A DNA stretch of 64,000 bases. Source: Eleusine coracana subsp. coracana (lineage: Eukaryota; Streptophyta; Magnoliopsida; Poales; Poaceae). Positions 21,173-32,515 of this stretch are shown here, piece by piece. The translations under genes and the position numbers were made by a program. Location: NCBI GenBank assembly GCA_032690845.1, contig CM064425.1, positions 38,342,240 through 38,406,239 on the forward strand. The letters are read 5' to 3'. Under the pieces are notes generated by a model, which was not told the origin of the DNA, made no database searches, and worked only from the letters and a program-made list of their open reading frames with translations. How positions within the stretch are numbered: position 1 is the first letter of the stretch; every line of letters starts with the position of its first letter.

Positions 21173-23889
21173 GTAATTTCAGTATTGGATTCATTTTTTT
21201 GCACATCTTTCATACTTTTATACTATTGTATTCTACCTGTAACTGTTCTTCACTTTTAGTTTCTTCGTTACTAAAATGTTTTTCCCTTCACTTTTTCTTT
21301 TCTTTTCTAGCCCCTCGTGTATTGTCTGAAAATGTGCAACATGTTGATGCAATATACAATTTGGTGGTTGCATCCGTACTAAATCAAGCTCAGGGAGATC
21401 AAGATGATGGGCCTGGGCCTAGAAGCTATGGGAATGAAAATGTGCATGAGGTATTGTAAGCTTCAGAACTATATGTTTGAATTTGCAGTTTTTGATTCAT
21501 CGACTCATTACTTTGTAAACTGGTAGGGTTTGTGGTGATGATGCCGTGGATAACCTTTTTTGCCTACCTTATATCAGTTTACAAAGCAAGGGGTTGATGC
21601 TTCAGAAAATGTTCCCTTGGAGGAGATAAATGCTTCTGCAATGGCCAACAAAAAGGATGTCGGTGCCCCCAAGGTTTTTAAGTAGCACATGTTTGCTATT
21701 TATGTGTGTTCAATCAACCTCTGAGGCGTTTCTACCTCATTTGCATGTAGATAACTTTGTATTTTTTCTTTGTTTTATCCATGTTTAATGCCTAGTAGCA
21801 GAAGATGAATTGTACTCAGATGCAACAAAAAAAATCCACTATTTGTGTAGAAGACGCTATTACACTTTATGTCTCTCCTACCATTGCCCATCTAGTTGCA
21901 AAAAAGTTTTGTTCTCCGGGTTTGTAACTCAAACTATGCTCATGCCATACAAATGACAATTGCATGGATCTTGACATTTCATCCTCTTATCTTTTCTCAC
22001 CTTTTTTGTTTGTGCAGGGTCCTGCACCTGATAAGCTAGTCTATAACTGGAGGAAGCTTCATGGTAGGAAAATTCTTGTGGGCACTGATAATGATAAACT
22101 AGACTTTACCTCGAAGATGGAGGCTGAGGCTGTAAGGAAAACAACCGAAGCTGCAGCCAAGAAGCAACTCACTGCAACAGAAAGAGATATAATAGAGCAT
22201 AAGAAGGATATGAGGTTACTAAATGAAAAAGTTGATATGGAAAGGCAGAGAAGCAAGACCAATTTGCTTAAGCAGGTTTCCTTTTTTGTTTTGTGCAATC
22301 ATGTAACACACAATTGTTCTTGAATTCAATTTGAAACTTTATCTTTTTTTTTTGTCTAAGGTCATCAACAAAGAGAACCAACCGCCTGTTGTTGAAGCCG
22401 CCCTACCTTCAGTCCATATACAAAATGAACCATACACAGTTCTTCATACTGAAGAATCTATTCCGAAGAAGGAGTTTAGTGATGATGAAGATTCTTTCTT
22501 ACTATTGACGCTGGCAGTTACACTATCTGAAGAATTAGCCTCCCAATATTCCAAGAGTCTAGATGAATTTAAGAGGGCGATGCTTAATATGCTCGGAGAC
22601 TGGCTGCATAGAATGCCGGTGCCCCCAGATGACAAATTCAGATCTCCATTGGCAAGTAAAGTGCGGAGACCAACTATTCCAACCACCAAGGCTCGCGCTC
22701 TTATAAAGAAGATTGGGCAAGACCCTGATCTGCAGCAGTAAGAAATATTATTCCTTACCTTAGATGTTGTAATTGCAGTATTTTAATTGTTCCAATTGAT
22801 TTTACTTTATTTGTTGCACTAGTGTTTTGCAATTTCAGTACTTTGTATGTTCTTTCAACCATAATTATATTTAAAGTATTTAAGAGTATATTGTTTAGGA
22901 GAGCGTGGAAGTTAGCAATTCACATACAGCCTTTGTCATGATGACATTGTATACGGCATTGATTCTGCTGGTTATTGGATATTCCTCTCCCCGAATTTCT
23001 TTGTGCGTAGCAAATTTTTACTGCTTAAGACTTTTGTGGATTCTTTGTTTCATTTACTCTAAAATTGTCACTGACATCTGTTTAATATGCTCCAAAACAG
23101 ATGCATTTGAACACGGACAATCTATTCAGTCGTGATGTAGAGTATGACTTTGCAGTGCATGTATTGAGGGATAATCTTCAGCATTATGATATCAGCAAAG
23201 CAAAACTGGTCAGTCATTTTTTTGTGTGTGCCATTTCTAGACTTATATTGTTAGTTCATTTCAGATATGATAATGTACATCTTCAAAAAAACTATTGTGC
23301 AATTTAAGTGAGTAATATTAGTGTTATGGGTTCATTTCAGATATGGATTCCAATTTATCACCGAGGACACTGGGTTCTGTATTTAATCAGCCTCATAAAT
23401 GATCGGTTTGAAATTTTTGACTCAAATTGGTGGAGACCGCAGGGCATTAATTTGCAAGAATGGCATAGGCCTCTCAAAGCAAAGACCCATCTTGTGTCTC
23501 AAACACTTTGTGAGGTCACAGATTGGGAGAAAAAAAATATGCCTAATCTTTTACACAAAGCTCCATTTCACCAGCCTTGTATGAGACAGGTGAGTAATGA
23601 AGATTGTGCTTTTTTCGCTTGGAAGAACCTTCCGTTCAGGGAAGGAAATTCTTACAAAGGACGTATTGAGGAAGTAAGTTCATTTTATCCTTTATTCTTT
23701 TTAGGAGGATTTTGTGTTATGATATATACACTTACAGTGGTCATATATATTCCCTGTTTTGTAGAACAAGGGGAAAATATACAGGGCGGAGATGCTACAC
23801 TATCTTCTTTTCCATCCGATGAACCAAGAGCAAGAATTACCTCAATGCCTTGATAAATTTCGCATTTGTGGACGGAGACCACCACCTTA

Positions 23890-25917
23890 ACTATGATCCT
23901 AGAAGACTAAAAAAACTATGATCCTAGTGTTATGCTGACCCAGATGGTCATGTAATGGAGAGCTATATTTTTTAAATTTTCTTGTACTGCATTGTGTTGC
24001 AGAGTTTGAGTTGACACTGCGTTGCAACTGTGATATTGTTGTTGTAGTAAATAATATAATTTTAATGTAACAGTTTCCAACAATACTATTGTAACCGTAC
24101 GCAGTTGGTACTGTAACAGTTTTCAATCCTCTGCATGCGGTTGGTTCTCTTTGTTGCAGCATGTTCTTTTCTTCTCGGCCCCAACGAGCACACAGGAGCA
24201 CTCGTTCTCTCTCGCTGGTTTTTGGCCGACGCCATGGATCGTCACCATCAAGTACGGCGTGGCATAGGAGCTCGGTAAGCGTGCGTCGTAGCAATCACGA
24301 TCGACTCCGGCCGCTGCGATCAAGTACTGGCACCGAAGTCATGAGGAACTTCCAACGCGGCGAGCTACCTTCAGAAGTTTGTGCAGTTAGTTGAGTAGAC
24401 TATGTTCCTGACAGCGAGGATGAGATGGAGTCCAAGGCTATGGAGGCCGCATGCAGCATTCTGCGTCTTGCTTCAAATGGCGCACACTTGGCGGTTTTGC
24501 GGATGAGAAAGCTCAGGCCGAGATGGACTTTGATGTTGCATGTCCTACACCGTCTTGTGTATATATGGAGATAATGAGGATGCTGTTAGCAATGCAGCAA
24601 TTACCCTTTTTTTGGATTGGCCGTGAATTTGTTTAATTTGTCCTTAGGAAAAAATGTTTCATCTTCTCTCCAGTTCAAGTGCAGTGTTCATTGTTCAAGT
24701 TCGAACCACGTTCAAGAGGTTTAGTTCATTTGCATCTGCTATATATACTTTCAATGTTCAAGTTCAATACCTTACGTAATTAATTACTTCAGAGGACTGA
24801 GAAACTCATTCGTATGGAGTGGATAATAATTGAACCAATGTTCATTTCATTGAGATAGAAACAATACCCGTAGGCTAACTAAGATACTAAAGCGACCGCT
24901 TGATTGTAGACGTATCCATATCACATTTCTAATGTGACACGTAGTTGTCCTTGAATCTACAGAGTTTTCTTCCTCATGTGTGGAATGTCATAATGTTGTG
25001 ATCCATTTTGATTCATGTACCTCCATCAACCCCTGTTGGGTTAGAAAATTCTATTGGACCTATATAGCAACAGGATATAATAAGCCTTCTCTACCGTGTG
25101 CTCACAATTTCTTCAACATTATTTGAAACTCCTTTATGAAGCAAAGATTGAATTGCAGCAAAAAATCCAAGGTTCACAATCTGCTGAATTTGGAGGTTGG
25201 CACGTGAGCCGATTGTCCCACCCATCAGCTTCAGAAGCTTCTACAAATGCCGGATCATTGACATCTATGTGTCTTTGAGTTGTCTTGTTGGTTGAATATT
25301 GGCATCCCTCCAATGATTAAAGAATACTAAATATTTATGCCAATGTATGTAATTTACCAATATTACACTATATTAAAGTATACTAGTGATTATTATTATA
25401 CTTTACAACAAAAAAAGGAATTCACCAAAAGAAAAAAAAAATCTGCCTCATCACAGTCAGAACTCTCAACCACCACCCACCTAGTTTTTAAATTAAAAAA
25501 AATCAGTGACCATAGGCAGCGCCGGCGAGTAAGAGCCACACAATAAGTCGGTAACACGAATCACCCCAACATACACAGGAACAAACAAAAACTGCCTAAG
25601 AAATAGCAAAGAAAAGATGTGAGCATCCGAAGGTCGGCATCGTCGGCGAGTGTTGGCCACGTATAACTACTCACCCGGCACCGCACCGCAACCGTGACAC
25701 CTCCTTGCGCGCTTCCACCAAATCTGTTTCGCTTGTCCAACAGCAGCTCCGCGCTCCCCGCGGACAACTGCTGTCATAGTTCTCTGCCCAGTCGCTCCGG
25801 ACTTCAAAGAAGGTATTAACACCAATCCATATAGTAATATGTATTAGAATTGTATTACCTTGTATATTTTTCATAAGCTAAAGGTTCATGTAAACAATTA
25901 CTTCGAATTTTCGATAG
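23890..25917. other. Unassigned, between the Ulp1-like gene and the CACTA fragment
   Basis: A 3' flank with AT-rich sequence, a short GC-rich block at 24160-24400 (MDRHHQVRRGIGAR followed by a GTAAG donor-like site) and an acidic frame (DSEDEMESKAMEAA) at about 24400. No domain is recognised. 24640-25917 is AT-rich and is probably the 5' part of the CACTA element. Confidence 0.3.
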
Positions 25918-26205
25918 ATGCATAAGAGCTGGATAAATGCTCCGGGTGATGGGGTGAATGAGTTCATGAAGTTTGCTGGTGAAAGATTTGATAAGGCTGC
26001 AGAAATACTCTGCCCATGTCGTAGATGTCTAGATCGGATTAAGGTGCCTCAAACACAGGTGGAGGGCCACTTATATATTTCTGGAATGGCGAGCACAGAC
26101 ACTAGGTGGATTCGTCATGGAGAACCATCAGATATTGCTAAAACTCCTGATTTCACAAACTATCAAGACGAGCCAGTTGGTGGGGAGGATGTTGGATTTG
26201 ATCAT
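25918..26205 (+). pseudogene. CACTA (En/Spm) transposase N-terminus, interrupted
   Basis: MHKSWINAPGDGV..FMKFA, then ILCPCRRCLDR, then VEGHLYISGM and WIRHGEP make up the transposase-associated domain (CPC..C plus HL..G, W..HGE) that precedes the catalytic part of CACTA TNPD/TNP2 proteins. It follows an AG at 25916-25917 in AT-rich sequence, so an upstream exon is possible. The frame is cut after about 95 codons by the LTR of element A at 26206. The catalytic region should resume to the right of the A stack, outside the window. Five bases before the break (ATCAT) are the expected target-site copy; the other copy is not visible. Confidence 0.8.
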
Positions 26206-27382
26206 TGTTGTATATTTTAACGATAACAGAATAAATCTGCAAGCGTACGGATACTGAAGTAGCTTTCATCCAGTAGTATTCCAAGGTATCGAATCCACTT
26301 GGAACATGTGTGTCTAATCTTCTGTTTTAGTTCGTCAAAGAACACCAAAATAAATATGGTATTGGGTAGAGAGGATTCCTAACAGGTATAAGGTCCTAAT
26401 CAAGATAAGAGTACTACTAGATTGCTTGCATTGGGCATCCGGTTTTTCCCTGCATTCATAGTGCGATTCCGGCCAAGAGCCTACTGCGTAGCCGAACGTT
26501 GAGGATTTCAAAGGACAGACAGGACTGTCGCCACCTATTGCCTACCTCTACCAATGCGTGGACTACGTGATAAACAAAGGTAACCTACAGCCTAGACACC
26601 ACGTCTATGCTTTCGACTACTCCCTTAATTTCCACGTGTGATGATATAAGACTAAGGTCTCTAACTAAATAGAGCGTTGAGCGAGCAAAGCAACTAAGTA
26701 TAAAACTTACTTAAACAAAAAACTTAAATACCAAGAATGGTTCATGAAGACTTACTAAATATGGCAAGCATCCGTCGAGGTACAAGCATGGAGAAGAGGT
26801 GGATAGGCCGACTCCTCCTCTGGACTTCTCCTCACTCTCTCCCTATTTTCTAAGCACTTTGGCAGTGCTAAAGCCTTATGGAAATGAAGCTCTAAACTAT
26901 TCTTGAAGTGTGTTGAGAGTGGAGCCACTCCCCTCCTTATATAGGTCCCAAAGGTGGTTCTAGAGGTGGTAACTTCCTCTAATGTGCACAACCGACCTTG
27001 GGAAGGCACCAGGAGATGACACGTGATGACCATGCACTAGGGGGGAAACATGGGTTGTGGGCCCAGGTGGCCCCCCCTATCTTTGTCCCTGCCGGGTGGT
27101 CCCTCATCCCTCCCGACACAGTAAGATGATGGGTTATGTCGGTTTCCTTCTGAAAGTGGGCCAGTGGATCCGTGTGCTTGGCTCTGATTGGCCGAAAGTG
27201 TGTTTTCTCCCTTGATGATGTGGATTTTCCATTAATTCCGTGGAATAATCACCTACAACATATATTTACCAACACTTGTGGAATTTGTTAGTAATAAACT
27301 TCTAGCACTATGTTGGTTGTTCAGTAATTTGTTTCATGCATGTATTTAATTGTATAAATTAGGTATTTAGTGGCCATCAACA
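26206..27382 (-). repeat. Element A 3' LTR (1177 bp)
   Basis: The plus strand reads TGTTGTATATTTTAACG...GGCCATCAACA. It aligns along its first roughly 620 bp with 60935-61542, including the marker aataaatcygcaagcgtacgg, with many substitutions, so the copy pair is old. A minus-strand TATA box (TATATAAGG) lies at 26935-26943. Confidence 0.85.
26937..26943 (-). promoter_or_regulatory. TATA box in the element A LTR
   Basis: TATATAA on the minus strand within the A LTR, followed by leader sequence towards lower coordinates. Confidence 0.55.
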
Positions 27383-27398
27383 AACTCCCCCACATTTA
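27383..27398 (-). promoter_or_regulatory. Polypurine tract of element A
   Basis: The minus strand reads aatgtgggggagtt directly before the 3' LTR, the expected plus-strand primer site. Confidence 0.7.
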
Positions 27399-27442
27399 GC
27401 CTTTGCTTGTCTTCGAGTAAAGGGAAAGGACTAAGGTGGATC

Positions 27443-28792
27443 TGTTGGCACCGAAATTTGGACCGGTCCCATTGGTCAGAGGTGGATGGTTGAAATCGGC
27501 CAAAGTCAGCGAAGCTCAATGGCCGAAAGGAATAAAGTGGGCCTGGTAGGGTTATTTTATCTCTTTCTGTTTTTAGTTTAGAGTTTATTTAGAAATAAAT
27601 CTAGTCGGTTTACTTAAAGAGTCCTGCCCGAGTTGGGTCAGAACCCCTTGCACGGGGCTATAAATATGTAATAGGGTCTGTACGAGAAAAACAACACTTT
27701 CGTTCAATACAATTTGGCGCATCGCCAAACCTTTTCCTGATGACATCCTCGTCTCGTGTGGGCTGCATCGGCTCCGATCTCGACGAGAGACTTGGATTAG
27801 TCGACCTCGGTAATTCTATCAATTTCAACTAGTACTTTCTCATTGATTTGATATTCTAGTTGTTATCTTTAGAATTGTTAGTTATCTGGTAATTAGGTCT
27901 TGATTGCGCTTATACTATCGACTTTTGGTTGCAATACTGTCTCGGTTAGGTCCGATCTATTATAATATTTAGTAGGTTTTATGAGTTTGATTGAGATCTG
28001 TTATTCGAGTCATCTTATTGATTTTACCCATAATTGGAGAGTTTTTAGTTCTATTTGCTTTGTTTGGGCACTGTCTTGATTAAGTTCGATCTGCTCGAGC
28101 CAGTGAGGCTGTATCGATTCTGACCTCTCGTTGAGTCGATAGGACCAGGTACAATTCGATCATAGGTAGAGTCGATAAGATTCTATCGGGACGTTTAGCT
28201 GACAAGTTGTCACGGTTCGATTGACTTCTCAGTGTTTTACTTGTTTTTTGATGTGTTAATAGAAGTCGATTGTCCCCTTTATTTAATAAGATTAGATCTG
28301 TGATCCTGAGGCATATTTACAATACCAGCTACCAGATCTATCGACTTAGCACTACTGAAGGGTAGAGTTTTGTGCATAATTACTGTACTTCTATTGACTC
28401 TGACCCTTCGGCTTTCCTTCATCGATAGAGCGAGTTTTAGCGTGTTCAACATAAATTTATCGACTTTTCTCTATCGATTTAGTTCCTGTCGATGCTACTT
28501 ATATGATATTTAATACTCATTTATCGAATTGGCGACGGGCCGATACAAATCAGCCAATTAGTTTATTTTAATAATATCATTTGCATTTATAGCCATCGAA
28601 TGGTTTTCACTAACAGTGATTATCGGCTTTCTTCATCGGCCTGTCCTGGGCCAGCAACCCGTGGAATTTAACCGTTTGTCTCTTTATCGATTTGCAGGGA
28701 AAATCGACTGGTACACCCCGGTTTCTTTGTGTTGAGCCTGCACTAGAGTTAAGCAAATCTCTCGGGTCACGCGTGTGATTTTCGCGTCAACA
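27443..28792 (+). repeat. Element B 5' LTR (1350 bp)
   Basis: TGTTGGCACC...GCGTCAACA. The TATA box ctataaatatg is at about 27659. Its closest relative in the window is 36364-37651, with roughly nine of ten bases the same by eye. Confidence 0.92.
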
Positions 28793-28839
28793 CGCTTTTT
28801 GGCACATCTGGTCGGACCAAGAACTTCAAGACCTACAAC

Positions 28840-29520
28840 ATGGCTGAACTTGGAATGCCAAAAGATCCCAAGCTTCCCGAGAACCCTGCTCCAAAACATG
28901 ATGTTAGTGCAGATTTGAAGATGGAGAACATGATGCCTGTTGATAGGAACGATCTAAGCGATGAAACAAAGGCACAAATTGATCAGAAAATCGCGGAGTA
29001 TGAAAGCCTTTTGTTGAGCACATTTAGCAAAACCAGGCATGGCAAGATCATACAGAGGGGAAAATTACCCGTGGCTGCTTTGATTGATGAAGATGAAACT
29101 GACAAGTCACCTGCTGATAAGTCAATGGAGGTGGTAGATGAGGCTACATTGAACTGTATGATACAGCCGGCTATATATCATGCATTGATTAATCAATCAC
29201 CTGTGTTGGTACATACTTTGAGGGCTTTGATTATTCAGACAGTGGAGGGGTGTGTATATGATGATCCACCACGTGAGCCAATGTATTTCTGTATGCAGGG
29301 GAATATTCCTCGGCCTGCAATCGAAGGACTCGAGCAACAGCCACCCAGTACTAGCACTGTAATTCCTTCAGCAAGCTCAAGGCTAGCATTAGAGAGTGCC
29401 ACTCCATCCCCAAGGAATAATAGAGATCACTTGGGCCTGGTCCCACGATTATTCTACAGAAGACATCACCGCAAACATAGCCACAATATTACAGGCAAGA
29501 GACTTCAGAGCCAAATGTGA
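28840..29520 (+). CDS. Element B N-terminal ORF (gag leader region)
   Basis: A 226-codon open frame starting MAELGMPKDPK. It is acidic and low in hydrophobic residues, with no domain I recognise. It lies directly after the LTR and before the gag core, where Tat-type elements carry a variable N-terminal gag extension. The last 40 codons are His/Arg-rich and probably out of frame, since the following gag-type sequence (EITWAWSHDYSTEDI) is in another frame from about 29400. The frameshift suggests that it is no longer functional. Confidence 0.5.
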   Translation: MAELGMPKDPKLPENPAPKHDVSADLKMENMMPVDRNDLSDETKAQIDQKIAEYESLLLSTFSKTRHGKIIQRGKLPVAALIDEDETDKSPADKSMEVVDEATLNCMIQPAIYHALINQSPVLVHTLRALIIQTVEGCVYDDPPREPMYFCMQGNIPRPAIEGLEQQPPSTSTVIPSASSRLALESATPSPRNNRDHLGLVPRLFYRRHHRKHSHNITGKRLQSQM

Positions 29521-29779
29521 CATATGGTACAACGCCAAATATAGAGCCAAGTCTATTCGGCATGCCTTCATTATCTGCATTGCCTGGGGAGTTGGGAGGC
29601 CAACACACTGTTGTCAATTTTGGTTCACAGACAGCCCCACAAGTGCCAGCGTCTGGTCCTGCATTGGCTACTCCAAATACCAATGTTTTGACCGATGACT
29701 AGGCAGTGAAAATTGTTGAGGTAATAAGAGAACAATTCTTGTTAAAGCCAAAGCAGCAGACTTATATGTATTGACCCCA

Positions 29780-31102
29780 ATGTCCTTCTAGCTATGACTC
29801 GATTCCTATGCCAAGTCGACACAGGCCACCAGAATTTACTAAGTTCACTGGACAAGATAATACCACCACTGTAGAGCATATCAACCGGTTCTTGGTGCAG
29901 TGCGAAGAAGCATGAGCTACTAAAGCATTGAAGATCAGACTGTTTCCTCTATCATTGTCTAGATTAGTTTTCTCCTGGTTCGCGTCGTTGCCCCCAAACT
30001 CTATTATAACTTGGGCCGATCTCAAACAAAAATTTCATAAGTATTTCTTCGCTGAGATCAGGGAAATGAGATTGTCAGATTTGATTGCTGTGAGGCAGAA
30101 AGCTGGTGAGTCTGTGCATGATTACGTGTAGATGGCGGAGATTGCTTTTAATGGGTTAGTGGCGCCTCTAAGGGAAAAGTTTCCCTCGGCTAAGTTTGAG
30201 AGCTTGTCCCAACTGTATAGAAGATATCTATTCAGGAGAATTTGACTCGGGGGCCGGGGGGGGGGGGGGGGGAGGAGGCATGATCTAGGCTGATTCAGGT
30301 TAATTATAATGATTTCGATTCTGAGTCTGGAAAGGAGACTAAAGAGGTCGATATGGCTGAATGGACTAGGAATAAGAATATTATGTCGTGTCCTTGGGTG
30401 AAGCAGAATGAGTCAGAAGAAAAATATGACTTCGATATCACCAAGGCCGATAAGATATTTGACATGCTATTGTAGGAGAAGCACATTCAGTTGCCACCTA
30501 ATCATGTAATCCCACCTGCTGAAGAATTGAAGAAGAGGTATTGCAAATGACATAACTCGCTGTCTTATAATACCAATGATTGCAAAGTTTTCAGAAGACA
30601 GATACAGATGGTGATTGAACAAGGCAAGATAAAGTTTACTAAAGATGCCATGAAGATCGATGGACATCCATTCCCTGCAAATGTTAACATGGCTGGTATC
30701 GATAATGTTGGAGCTTTTATTAGCCGATATAAGAAGAAAAGGGACAGAGAATTAAAGGAATCACAGTTTGATCCACACTGGGAGTGTCCATTTTTCAAAT
30801 ATTGCTGGGAGAATAACATGAAGTTACCTTCAATCGACAATTGTCCTGGTTGCAATCGGCGTGTAGATCAGATGTACAGAGAGGCTTCAAAGTTCTATCG
30901 ACAGCAAGATCGACAGAGCAACATCAAAGAGTTGATAAAAAGGAAAGTCGATGGACAGGGCAGAGTGTTAGCTTTTGATCGACTTGGAACAGGGAAGACT
31001 GAAGAAGAAGATAAGTTTGACAAAGAAGTCGATGAAGAGTTGCGGGAAGAACAAGCACAAGAAGAGCAGCGGTGTCCATCTGGTATATTTTCCAGGAGCT
31101 AG
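29780..31102 (+). pseudogene. Element B gag core and C-terminal region
   Basis: A gag capsid-like core from about 29790: RHRPPEFTKFTGQD, then KIRLFPLSLSRLVFSWFASL, then WADLKQKFHKYFF, the retrotransposon gag pattern of Ty3/gypsy. Several in-frame stops are present: TGA at about 29913 (after EEA), TAG at about 30129 (after DYV) and TAG at about 30474. A run of 17 G (30256-30272) interrupts the frame. From 30608 to 31102 a 164-codon frame follows with a Cys/His cluster (WECPFFKYC, CPGCNRR) that could be an unusual zinc-binding segment, and then a Lys/Glu-rich tail. It is dead as it stands. Confidence 0.75.
30256..30272 (+). repeat. G homopolymer (17 nt)
   Basis: An uninterrupted run of 17 G, within gggggccGGGG..GGagg, inside the decayed gag of element B. 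Confidence 0.9.
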
Positions 31103-31319
31103 AAACGAAGAGTTTAGAGGATGCGATGCCGACAGATAAGGGCTGGCAGACATTATTTTGATGAAGATGATGATCAGCCACCTAAAAAGGTTTGGAGACC
31201 AAAGGTAAAATCACAAGTACATGTACCCGATGCTACAGTGGGCATGGTGATGATGCTTCCGCAAGAATTCATGGCCTCAGAAGAGGAATAGTTTGCTGAT
31301 GATGATGAGGTACCTCAGT

Positions 31320-32330
31320 TAGTATTTGATATCCATCAAGCAGTGTTTGATAAACCAGACGAAGCAAAACATCGGCACTTGAAGGCTTTATATTTAAAAG
31401 GGTTCGTCAACGGAATGCCGATGGGGAAAATGATGGTTGATGGAGGTGCTGCAGTCAATATCCTGCCCATCACTACTGCCAGAAAGTTGGGTAAGACCGA
31501 TGATGATCTAATCAATACTAACATGATTTTGTGAGATTTTGGTGGTTGTACTGCAGCAGCCAAAGGAGTTTTGAATGTGGAGCTCACAATCGGCAGCAAA
31601 ACTTTGCCGGTTACATTCTTTGTTATTGAAGGCAAGGGAACCTATAGGCTTCTACTGGGTCGTGACTGGATACATGTGAATTGCTGTGTACCATCTACAA
31701 TGCACCAGTTTGTGATTTAGTGGATCGGTGATCAAGTGGAAGTGGTTCTGGCCGATGAAACCGTCAATGTTGCATCAGCCGATTTAGTGCCATGGCACAC
31801 AGATGATATGGAGTGTCTCTCTGGCAGGATTTGGGATAGAGACTATGTCAAGATTACTACTCAGGGTCTCGAGGTGGTGGACCAGTCAAATTCAAAGTTA
31901 TTTCGATGATAGGCACCCCAATGGAATTTGCAGAAGATGGCAAGCTAGGAAAAGGGTTTATGTCAGCCAATGAATATTGACATATGATGCATGATGAGTT
32001 AGAAGATGTCATGCAGCATCGGATGAGGGATTTAGAAAATATTCAAGAAAACAAGGCTCGTGTATCCAGGTTTTGCAATAAAAAGGTGGTGCTTAAAAGT
32101 TTTTCAGAAGGATATCTTGTTTGGAAGTTAATTATGCCCATCGGCTCCGAAGATAGTCGATTTGGAGAGTGGTCTCCAACTTGGAAGGGACCATTTAAAG
32201 TAAGCTGATGTGGACCAAGCAATGCATATTTTTTACAAGGATTAGATGGAGAAGAGTTTGGGAGAGCAATTAATAGGAAATATTTGAAGAAATATCATTC
32301 GAGCGTTTGGATTGACGCATGACCTCGAGT
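31320..32330 (+). pseudogene. Element B protease joined to the integrase C-terminus
   Basis: 31340-31680 encodes a retropepsin: KMMVDGGAAVNILP has the D-G-G-A active-site loop and LLLGRDWI matches the late flap/strand region. A stop follows MIL at 31532. At about 31915-31985 the frame passes straight to MRDLENIQENKARVSRFCNK and YLVWKLIMPIGSE, then WSPTWKGPFKV, the integrase C-terminal part. The reverse transcriptase, RNase H and integrase catalytic core (about 2.5 kb) are absent. The junction marks an internal deletion, so the copy or family is non-autonomous. Further stops at 31720 and 32206 confirm decay. Confidence 0.8.
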
Positions 32331-32515
32331 GGTTGATCACGACCGATATGAAGAATATCATCCTTTGCAGAAAAATAAAAAGAAAAAATAAGTCACAGCC
32401 GATGTTTATGCATTGTCTTCAGATGGCCGATATCAGGGATATCATCCTAAGTTCAAAAAAATATTATAGAACTAAATATGGTTTGCAGATTTACAAGACG
32501 ACTCATATCTGGTGA

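Larger units (their letters stand above)
17828..23889 (+). pseudogene. Multi-exon Ulp1-like (C48) protease gene of plant-transposon type
   Basis: C48 proteases cleave SUMO-like modifiers. The start MVAPYGASRAFG is at 17828. Likely exons are 17828-18175, about 18998-19690, 19809-19947, 20081 to about 20650, 20748-20891, 21047-21172, 21310-21450, 21576 to about 21673, 22019-22275, 22361-22737, about 22899-23060, 23101-23209, 23341-23673 and 23765-23889, most with GT..AG borders. The middle part (MEIGLTYALSARIEDMGFKG, then PEHAIKCVLGLPIGGGDPPH, then HFNWYKIVLDNL) matches the N-terminal region of grass transposon-associated Ulp1 proteins. A Lys/Glu coiled coil lies in the 22019 exon. The catalytic domain keeps His (RGHWVLYL), Asp (IFDSNW) and Gln..Cys (RQVSNEDCAFF). 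Defects are TGA at 17969-17971, a one-base deletion near 19224, a further shift near 19430 and two TAGs near 20342-20377. The catalytic half appears undamaged. KI-MULEs are a known source of such genes; no terminal repeats were found here. Confidence 0.75.
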
